From Pseudomonadota bacterium (GTDB lineage Bacteria; Pseudomonadota; Gammaproteobacteria; Steroidobacterales; GCA-2729495): a stretch of 64,000 bases of DNA. The position numbers and the translations under genes are program-made. Under the pieces are notes generated by a model. It was not told where the DNA came from, did no database searches, and saw only the letters and a list, made by a program, of their open reading frames with translations. Location of the stretch: assembly GCA_963204745.1 (NCBI GenBank), contig CAUJHF010000056.1:1-64000 (forward strand), read 5' to 3'. Of this stretch, positions 58,357-64,000 are shown one piece after another. Within the stretch, counting starts at the first letter, position 1. Each line of letters starts with the position of its first letter.

Positions 58357-59931
58357 TCAGGCGATCTGCAGCCAGACCGATTTCAGAAATGCCGGCTCTG
58401 CACGGCTGAGCGGAAAATCCGGCGGCTGTGGCACATAGTGCCTCTTGATGATGCGCCGCCCGCCTGCAAGTATCGCGGCTTCCACACTGGCGATGAACTC
58501 TTCGGGCAACCAGTTCGCTGCATTGCTGGATGCAAACAGCACGCCGTTCGGCTTGAGCAGCGGCAGGGCGAGTTCCACCAGCCGCCCGTAATCCTGTGTG
58601 GCGCGAAAAATGCCCTGCGCCTTCGACTGCGAAAAGGTCGGCGGATCGAGCACGATCACATCGAACTGCCGGGATTTTTTTGCGAAGCGCCGCAGCCAGT
58701 CGAAGACATCACCATAGATGAACTGGTGCCGTGACGGATCGATCCGGTTCACCAGGAAATTGCGCCGCCCCCACTCCAGGTACTTCTTCGACAGATCGAG
58801 GCTGGTGGTGTGCGCCCCGCCCTGCGCGGCACAGACCGAAAAGCCGCAGGTATAGGCAAAGGTATTGAGCACGCTGAAATCGCCATTGGTCGCGACATCG
58901 CGCAGCGGGAAGCCGGCCGCGACATGCCCGGTGAGCAGTCGCCGCCGGTTGTCGCGCTGATCGAGGAACAGGCCGGTCGAGTATCCCTCGCCCACACTCA
59001 TTTCGAAACGCAGTCCGTTTTCCAGAATGGTGAATGGACCGGCAAGCGGCTCGCCAGATACCAGCTGCGGGGAAGATTCCTCGGGTGTGGTGCGCCGCAC
59101 CTGACGGTTGAGTATCTTGTGATACACCGCTCTCGAGCCCGGCACATCAGCCAGGCGCTTCAGCGCATCCGCCGACAGCTCCGCCGCCGATTGAGAAAGC
59201 AGTACGTCGCCGAGCCGGTCCAGATACCAGCCCGGCCACTCATCACTGGCGCCGTGGATCAGCCGGTATGCGTCCGTGCTGCCGGTGTCGATCAGTGCTG
59301 TCCGCAGGCTCTGCCGCGCGTCCGCATCGAAGTCAGCCGGCGCGGCAAAACTCATCGGTGCGCCCGACTCCGGATGCTCAAGCCTCAGCTCTGCCGCATG
59401 CAGGCAGACGCGCGGCCACGGACTGCCGCCATAAAGCGCATCGCCAAGTATCGGGAAGCCGCGCTCTGCCGCGTGCACGCGAATCTGGTGCGTGCGCCCG
59501 GTGAGTGGCTGCGCTTCAACCAGTCCATCCGACAACCTGCGAAAACGCGTCTCGGCGGGCTCACCGTCCGGACTGCTCACATAGCGATCGCCGGCGCGGG
59601 CAATGCCCGACTTCACCACCTGCTCGCCGGCCGGCACCGGACAGCCGGTACGCAGCTGATAGACCTTGTGCACGCTGCGCGCGGCAAACTGCGCGGTCAG
59701 CGCGCGGTTCGCCAGCGGCGTCTTGCCGAACACCATCACGCCGCTGGTTTCCTTGTCGAGCCGGTGGATGATGGCGAGCGAAGCCCAGCGCGCTTCGCGA
59801 TGCCTCAGCCAGTCGTAGAGTCCTTCCCCGGCATAAGGCGACGGCGCGTGCGTGTTCAGGCCAGCGGGCTTGTTGACCACCAGCAGATGCTCGTCCTCGT
59901 GAAGGAGGCAGGGAAGCATCCCCGGCGTCAC
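58357..59931 (-). CDS. Fusion of an RluA-type pseudouridine synthase and an RlmI-type methyltransferase
   Basis: A 524-residue two-enzyme protein. Residues 1-215 are an RluA-family synthase with catalytic Asp59 in IIHRLDKETSG, LTGRTHQIRVHAAE and ILGDALYGG. Residues 220-524 form a class I SAM methyltransferase of the RlmI/YccW type (DEWPGWYLDRLGDVLLSQ, STGLFLDQRDNRRRL, NTFAYTCGFSVCAAQGGA), with motif IV DPPTFSQSK (Asp429). Both active sites look intact, so one polypeptide could modify the same RNA twice. The RNA target is unknown. Starts 2 bp after the FKBP stop. The continuous frame across the junction excludes two separate genes. Confidence 0.88.
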   Translation of the reverse strand: MTPGMLPCLLHEDEHLLVVNKPAGLNTHAPSPYAGEGLYDWLRHREARWASLAIIHRLDKETSGVMVFGKTPLANRALTAQFAARSVHKVYQLRTGCPVPAGEQVVKSGIARAGDRYVSSPDGEPAETRFRRLSDGLVEAQPLTGRTHQIRVHAAERGFPILGDALYGGSPWPRVCLHAAELRLEHPESGAPMSFAAPADFDADARQSLRTALIDTGSTDAYRLIHGASDEWPGWYLDRLGDVLLSQSAAELSADALKRLADVPGSRAVYHKILNRQVRRTTPEESSPQLVSGEPLAGPFTILENGLRFEMSVGEGYSTGLFLDQRDNRRRLLTGHVAAGFPLRDVATNGDFSVLNTFAYTCGFSVCAAQGGAHTTSLDLSKKYLEWGRRNFLVNRIDPSRHQFIYGDVFDWLRRFAKKSRQFDVIVLDPPTFSQSKAQGIFRATQDYGRLVELALPLLKPNGVLFASSNAANWLPEEFIASVEAAILAGGRRIIKRHYVPQPPDFPLSRAEPAFLKSVWLQIA

Positions 59932-59933
59932 CG

Positions 59934-60398
59934 CTACCGGCCCTGGATACCGAGCAGTTCCACTTCGAAGATCAGCGTCGCGCCCGGCGGAATCACGCCG
60001 CCGGCACCGCGGTCACCGTAGGCAATTGCGGCCGGACAGACGAGCTCTGCCTTCTCGCCCACGTGCATGCGCTGCACACCCTCTGTCCAGCAGGGAATCA
60101 CCTGGTTCAGGCCGAACTCGGCCGGCTCGCCACGATCCACCGAGCTGTCGAAGATTTTCCCGCCCGGCAAGGTACCGTGATAGTGGACGCGCACCACATC
60201 GGTGGCCTTTGGCATTGCACCTGTACCCGGTGTCAGCGTACGAAACACCAGGCCCGATGCAGTCTGCACCGCACCGGGCTCCTGCGCCGCGCGCTGCAGA
60301 TAATCAGTTGCTTCCTTCTTCGCTTCGGGTGTCTGCCCGTTGCAACCCGTGCTCAACAACGCAGCCGCGACAAACACGGCACCGACCCGACGAATCAT
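59934..60398 (-). CDS. FKBP-type peptidyl-prolyl isomerase, lipoprotein
   Basis: A 154-residue lipoprotein (lipobox LLSTGC, about Cys19) with one FKBP domain: VVRVHYHGTLPGGKIFDSS, FGLNQVIPCWTEGVQRMHVG, ELVCPAAIAYGDRGAGGVIP and LIFEVELLGI. Catalyses prolyl isomerisation in envelope proteins. ATG at 60398 with aggagag upstream; longer in-frame starts up to 60527 are spacer. Cotranscribed with the fusion enzyme. Confidence 0.92.
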   Translation of the reverse strand: MIRRVGAVFVAAALLSTGCNGQTPEAKKEATDYLQRAAQEPGAVQTASGLVFRTLTPGTGAMPKATDVVRVHYHGTLPGGKIFDSSVDRGEPAEFGLNQVIPCWTEGVQRMHVGEKAELVCPAAIAYGDRGAGGVIPPGATLIFEVELLGIQGR

Positions 60399-60529
60399 GC
60401 TGCACTCTCCTGTTCGCGCCCCAGGCTGGCGCGCCGCAGATTCTGCGCCGCGCATCGCCATCACGCCACCCGCGGGCACCAGGCCGTCTGCGTGGCGCCC
60501 GCACCCCGTTGCGTTTAGCATGATCATCC

Positions 60530-61144
60530 ATGGAACCGGCGATCACAGCCAGGACGATTGCGCACTACAACGAGCGGGCGGCCGATTTCCGGGAAGGCAC
60601 GCGCGATCACGATGTACGCCAGAACATCAACGCCCTGCTCCGCCACATTCGTGCCGCGCCACCGTTGCGCATACTCGACTTCGGCTGTGGTCCCGGGCGC
60701 GATCTGGCGGCTTTTCATGCACTCGGGCACGAGGCGATCGGTCTCGATGGTTCGCCGGTGTTTGTCTCCATGGCCCGGGAGACCAGCGGCTGCGAAGTCT
60801 GGGAACAGGATTTCCTGGCACTGACGCTTCCTGCCGGACACTTCGACGGCATCTTTGCGAACGCTTCCCTGTTCCACGTGCCGTCTGAACAGCTTCCGCG
60901 CGTACTGGGCGAACTGCACTCAGCGCTGGGGCCCGAAGGCGTGCTCTTCAGCTCGAATCCCCGGGGCAACAATGAGGAGGGCTGGAACCGCGGGCGCTAC
61001 GGCGTGTACCACGACCTTGAGTCATGGAGGACGTTCGTCGAGGCGGCTGGCTTTATCGAGCTGGAGCACTACTATCGGCCGCCCGGCATGCCAATCGAGC
61101 AACAGCCGTGGCTTGCAAGCGTGTGGCGCAAGGTGCGTTCATGA
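60530..61144 (+). CDS. Class I SAM-dependent methyltransferase
   Basis: 204 residues. Motif I is ILDFGCGPGRDLAAF (about 48-62), then IGLDGSPVFVSMA, FDGIFANASLFHV and LGPEGVLFSSNPRG. The methyltransferase-11/23 fold is clear, the substrate unknown. Divergent from the FKBP gene. The stop overlaps a 24-codon ORF (ATGA). Confidence 0.85.
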   Translation: MEPAITARTIAHYNERAADFREGTRDHDVRQNINALLRHIRAAPPLRILDFGCGPGRDLAAFHALGHEAIGLDGSPVFVSMARETSGCEVWEQDFLALTLPAGHFDGIFANASLFHVPSEQLPRVLGELHSALGPEGVLFSSNPRGNNEEGWNRGRYGVYHDLESWRTFVEAAGFIELEHYYRPPGMPIEQQPWLASVWRKVRS

Positions 61145-61215
61145 TCACCGGTAGCTGCTTCTGCCCCACGGGCACGCCTCGGCGGCCAGGCATCTCGGTA
61201 TCGGTTTTCTCATGA
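61141..61215 (+). CDS. Possible 24-residue ORF linking two genes
   Basis: ATG at 61141 overlaps the methyltransferase stop (ATGA), and the TGA at 61213 overlaps the ATG of the next gene at 61212 in the same way. The product MITGSCFCPTG then PRRPGISVSVFS has a start that resembles GFA-family enzymes (MxTGSCxCG) but no more of that fold. It may serve only to couple translation, or be a gene relic. Confidence 0.3.
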   Translation: MITGSCFCPTGTPRRPGISVSVFS

Positions 61216-61598
61216 TCAGGTACCTGAGCAGACTCAAGACAGGCAAGATCGTTCTCTGGTGCTACCTCATCTGGTACCTGTCCATCGTTTACTTCTATTT
61301 CGATCCGTCACTGCGGATATGGCTTAACGCCGTTGGCATCAGTGTCGTCATCGGCATTGCGCTGAATCTGAGTGTATCCAGGCCAGCCGGCACAAAAATC
61401 GATTTCTGGCAGACGTTTCGTCTGTTCATGATGCCGTTTGCCGTGTCGAGCTTTTCTTCCCTGATCAAGGGCCAGGACTTCGTACTCGTGTTTCCACCGA
61501 AGCTGGATGAACTGCTGATTTCAGGAAGTCTTTGCCTGCTTTTTGTAGTGCTGGTAACCGTTGCGAGATATGTTTCAAAAAGCAGGGTACAGGCCTGA
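61212..61598 (+). CDS. Small integral membrane protein, unknown function
   Basis: 128 residues with about four hydrophobic segments: IVLWCYLIWYLSIVYFYF, LNAVGISVVIGIALNLSV, LFMMPFAVSSFSSLI and LLISGSLCLLFVVLVTVARY. No family recognised. Its stop directly abuts the ATG of the DUF167 gene. Codon use is less GC-rich than the neighbours. Confidence 0.6.
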   Translation: MIRYLSRLKTGKIVLWCYLIWYLSIVYFYFDPSLRIWLNAVGISVVIGIALNLSVSRPAGTKIDFWQTFRLFMMPFAVSSFSSLIKGQDFVLVFPPKLDELLISGSLCLLFVVLVTVARYVSKSRVQA

Positions 61599-61871
61599 AT
61601 GGCTACAAGGCTGAAACTGAAGGTCATCCCGGCCTGCTCCCGAAATGCGATTTCCGGGTGGCTGGACGACACACTGAAAATACAGGTGACTGTGGCACCC
61701 GAGCGCGGCAAGGCAAACAAGGCGGTAGTGGCACTGCTGTGCAAATCGCTGGGCCTGCAGCGGAATTCCGTCAGGGTCCTGCGGGGCGAAACATCACAGA
61801 TGAAAGTGGTCGAGATCGATGGATTGTCCCTGGCGGATATTCATAAAATCCTGCCCCGGACCGGCGCCTGA
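61599..61871 (+). CDS. DUF167 (YggU-like) family protein
   Basis: 90-residue small alpha/beta protein. LKVIPACSRNAISGW, VTVAPERGKANKAVVALL and VRVLRGETSQMKVVEIDG define the DUF167 family, whose biochemical role is unknown. In many genomes it is linked to yggT and proC; here it directly follows the small membrane protein with no gap. Confidence 0.88.
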   Translation: MATRLKLKVIPACSRNAISGWLDDTLKIQVTVAPERGKANKAVVALLCKSLGLQRNSVRVLRGETSQMKVVEIDGLSLADIHKILPRTGA

Positions 61872-61921
61872 GATTTCACTGCAATTGGCCGGGCGGCATA
61901 AAAGAAAAGGAAGCCCATGCA

Positions 61922-62335
61922 ATGAAGCCAAGAATCAGCATGATCACGCTTGCGGTCCGCGACCTCGCCACCGCTGTCCGTTTTTACGAGCAGGGACTGG
62001 GCTTTCCAAGGATGGAGTCGCCGCCAGAAGTCGCATTCTTTACACTCAACGGCAGCTGGCTCGGCCTCTACGGCCGCGAATCACTGGCAGAAGACGCCCA
62101 GGTCTCTGCTGAAGGCGAAGGATTCGAAGGATTCACACTGGCCCATAACGTGGACTCCGAACAGGAAGTCGATGCCGTGGTCGCTCAGGCGCTGGCGGCA
62201 GGTGCGGCCCTGGCGAAGAAACCACAGAAGGTCTTCTGGGGCGGCTACAGCGGCTACTTCAGGGATCCCGATGGCCATCTGTGGGAGGTGGCCCATAACC
62301 CGCTATTCCGGGTTGGGCCCGAAGATCCGGACTGA
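61922..62335 (+). CDS. VOC-superfamily (glyoxalase/bleomycin resistance-like) protein
   Basis: 137 residues forming paired beta-alpha-beta-beta-beta modules: ITLAVRDLATAVRFYEQGLG at the front and GYSGYFRDPDGHLWEVAHNP at the back, with a likely metal Glu in the last strand. No substrate assigned. Shares one base of its stop with the next start (TGATG). Confidence 0.85.
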   Translation: MKPRISMITLAVRDLATAVRFYEQGLGFPRMESPPEVAFFTLNGSWLGLYGRESLAEDAQVSAEGEGFEGFTLAHNVDSEQEVDAVVAQALAAGAALAKKPQKVFWGGYSGYFRDPDGHLWEVAHNPLFRVGPEDPD

Positions 62336-62841
62336 TGCCCGGGGAAGCACACCTCGGTGCGCTGACGGAGGCCGACTTTCCGGTTCTTGCTGCGCTGGCC
62401 CGGACGATCTGGCATGCGCACTACGCGACAATCGTCAGCGGCGCGCAAATCGATTACATGCTTGCCGATCGTTACACGCCGGAGAACTTGCGCCATTATC
62501 TGCCGGCTGAAGATCGCTGGATGTATCTGCTGAGGCTGTCTGCCACCCCGGTCGGCTATTGCAGCTGGGCGCGAACAGCAACGGCGGACGAAATGAAGCT
62601 CGAACAACTCTATCTGCGGCATGAACACAAGGGCAAGGGGCTGGGCGGACTGATGCTTAGGCACATCGAAACCCATGCCCGCAAACTGGGGTGCGGGGCG
62701 CTAAGCCTGCAGGTCAACAAACAGAACGTGGACGCTATCGCCGTCTATCGAAAATCCGGTTTTACGGTACGCGAGGAAATCGTCCTGGATATCGGCAAGG
62801 GTTTCGTGATGGATGACTTCATCATGCAGAAAGTCCTTTGA
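62335..62841 (+). CDS. GNAT-family N-acetyltransferase
   Basis: 168 residues. The acetyl-CoA-binding segment is [20 protein letters not shown] (about 92-111), and [19 protein letters not shown] is the usual beta6-alpha4 region. Begins on the last base of the VOC gene, so the two are co-translated. The acceptor substrate is unknown. Confidence 0.87.
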   Translation: MPGEAHLGALTEADFPVLAALARTIWHAHYATIVSGAQIDYMLADRYTPENLRHYLPAEDRWMYLLRLSATPVGYCSWARTATADEMKLEQLYLRHEHKGKGLGGLMLRHIETHARKLGCGALSLQVNKQNVDAIAVYRKSGFTVREEIVLDIGKGFVMDDFIMQKVL

Positions 62842-62923
62842 GAAGAACATGTATCAGCACCGGGAAACATGCCGGCTGCCGGGTGACAGCTCGGCCATAT
62901 CAATTGACACAACAGAGGTTGCC

Positions 62924-63265
62924 ATGAACACCTTTCCACCTTGTCCGAAATGCGGCTCTGAATACACCTATGAAGACAATGCCCTGTATATCTGCCCGGA
63001 ATGCGCACACGAGTGGGCAAAAGACATGCCAGTTGAAAATGCCGAACCACAACGCATCGTGCACGATGCGCACGGCAATGTGCTCAACGACGGTGACACG
63101 GTGACCGTCATCAAGGATCTGAAGGTCAAGGGCTCGTCGTCGGTGGTGAAGGTCGGGACGAAAGTAAAGAATATCCGTCTGGTCGATGGCGACCACGATA
63201 TCGACTGCAAAATCGATGGCATCGGCGCCATGCAGCTGAAGTCAGGCTTTGTAAAGAAAGCCTGA
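62924..63265 (+). CDS. yjdM: YjdM (PhnA-type zinc-ribbon protein)
   Basis: 113 residues closely like E. coli YjdM: zinc ribbon [20 protein letters not shown] with the second pair in CPECAHEW, then [20 protein letters not shown] and [14 protein letters not shown]. Formerly named PhnA but not shown to be a phosphonoacetate hydrolase. ATG at 62924 with agaggt upstream; the open frame starts further up within the GNAT end. Confidence 0.93.
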   Translation: MNTFPPCPKCGSEYTYEDNALYICPECAHEWAKDMPVENAEPQRIVHDAHGNVLNDGDTVTVIKDLKVKGSSSVVKVGTKVKNIRLVDGDHDIDCKIDGIGAMQLKSGFVKKA

Positions 63266-63315
63266 ACCGGCACGGCAGCCGGCCTTCGCCAGACCGCCCT
63301 GACCGTGCCGCGTTG

Positions 63316-64000
63316 TCAGGTCACGAGCGTGGCATCGACTTCGTCTTTCTGGATCTCGAACATCCGGGCATACCAGCCGCCCCTGGCAAGCAGCTCCTGG
63401 TGCGTACCCTGCTCGGCAATCCGCCCTTCGAGCATGACGAGGATCTGATCACTGTCCATGATCGTCGACAGACGGTGCGCGATGGTCAGCGTGGTGCGTC
63501 CCTGTGACAGACGGCGCAGTGCCTGCATCACGCCGCGCTCGGTTTCCACATCGAGGCTTGAGGTGGCTTCGTCGAGCAGGACAATCGGCGCATTCTTGAG
63601 AATTGCGCGGGCAATCGCCACACGCTGGCGCTGCCCGCCCGAGAGCTTGCTGCCACGCTCGCCGCAAGGCGTGTCGTAGCCTTCGGGCAAGGTAGCGATC
63701 CAGTCGGCGAGACCGGCGTCGCGGGCTGCGACTTCGATCTGTGCATCCGTGGCCTCGTGACACCCCATGCGGATGTTGTCGCGAATCGTCTCGTTGAATA
63801 TGAAAGCCCGCTGGGAGACCACGGCAAACCAGTTCTGCAGATCAGCCAGCGGAAAGTCCGTGACCGGGCGATCACCGATCAGGATCTGGCCCGATTGCGG
63901 GTCCCATTGCCGAAGCAGCAGGTTCACGACTGTCGACTTGCCGGTACCGCTGGGTCCCACCAGCGCGACACGTCTGCCCTTCGGCACATCCAGCGTGAAA
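63316..64000 (-). CDS. ABC exporter, ATPase end (MsbA-like), 5' part outside window
   Basis: The visible C-terminal 228 codons are a complete nucleotide-binding domain: Walker A GPSGTGKST, Q-loop VVSQRAFIFNETIRDNI, signature KLSGGQRQRV, Walker B IVLLDEATSSLD and switch His in TIAHRLSTI. This pattern suits a half-size lipid or drug exporter of the MsbA type, with its membrane domain upstream (beyond 64000). The frame stays open to the edge. A short inverted repeat (63268-63275 with 63303-63310) separates it from convergent yjdM. Confidence 0.88.
   Translation of the reverse strand, partial: FTLDVPKGRRVALVGPSGTGKSTVVNLLLRQWDPQSGQILIGDRPVTDFPLADLQNWFAVVSQRAFIFNETIRDNIRMGCHEATDAQIEVAARDAGLADWIATLPEGYDTPCGERGSKLSGGQRQRVAIARAILKNAPIVLLDEATSSLDVETERGVMQALRRLSQGRTTLTIAHRLSTIMDSDQILVMLEGRIAEQGTHQELLARGGWYARMFEIQKDEVDATLVT

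Overview
The window is GC-rich, almost fully coding DNA from a gammaproteobacterial chromosome. The evidence is several housekeeping blocks in the gene order usual for that class: guaB-guaA; ndk-rlmN-pilW-rodZ-hisS-yfgM-bamB-der; suhB divergent from trmJ; queA-tgt-yajC-secD-secF; and mltF facing tadA. Two proteins with PEP-CTERM-type tails, Tat or Sec signals on oxidoreductases, and both tRNA genes encoding their own CCA end fit an environmental lineage near Xanthomonadales, Nevskiales or Steroidobacterales. I cannot place it more precisely from sequence alone.

Layout. 1-5374: the start of an FMN alpha-hydroxy-acid oxidase, two short-chain dehydrogenases, tRNA-Ser, mltF and tadA. 5423-10558: a large secreted repeat protein with a VPLP-type C-terminal sorting signal, a small IS3-OrfA-like ORF, two coupled Crp/Fnr regulators and a long regulatory gap. 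10559-14815: an ABC-F ATPase, a decayed rnk-like fragment, the guanidinium exporter gdx, an FAD oxidoreductase with a 28-residue partner ORF and trxC, and the last codons of a lost RND pump. 15184-27935: an accessory region holding a lipoprotein, a LysR/cupin-dioxygenase/DHA2 exporter set, two amidohydrolases, a frameshifted glutathione transferase, exported MsrB and MsrA, half of an MFS gene and a PEP-CTERM protein. 27936-33044: guaA, guaB, xseA and a host-attachment-family protein. 33093-39595: a PAS sensor kinase, yggS, an FG-GAP protein and a LytTR regulator, lying in a mosaic of duplicated gene ends and REP elements. 39546-51167: thirteen co-directional genes, metX back to trmJ. 51243-57682: suhB, the secFD-yajC-tgt-queA block and tRNA-Leu. 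57732-64000: a 2OG-Fe oxygenase, a pseudouridine synthase/methyltransferase fusion, FKBP, small enzymes and the ATPase end of an MsbA-like transporter.

The most unusual signal is repeated copying of gene 3' ends. The last codons of guaA occur three times in direct orientation (27936, 23914, 15184). They bracket about 4.0 kb and 8.7 kb of cargo, as expected if elements integrated at the guaA 3' end, a known integration hotspot, and later lost their integrase. Similar tail copies of metX, the FG-GAP gene and the sensor kinase lie between 33083 and 39595, and REP palindromes abut both the guaA and metX ends. Other observations worth checking are an IscU-like scaffold that has lost most of its cluster ligands inside an otherwise normal iscS-iscU-iscA set, the RluA/RlmI-type fusion, an orphan intrinsic terminator ahead of the ABC-F gene, and near-identical 615-bp repeats inside the VPLP-tailed protein.

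Functionally, the central block couples Fe-S assembly, tRNA and rRNA modification, histidyl-tRNA synthesis, cell-shape control and outer-membrane assembly in what looks like one long transcript. The accessory region adds export, thiol and oxidative-stress repair and periplasmic hydrolase functions.
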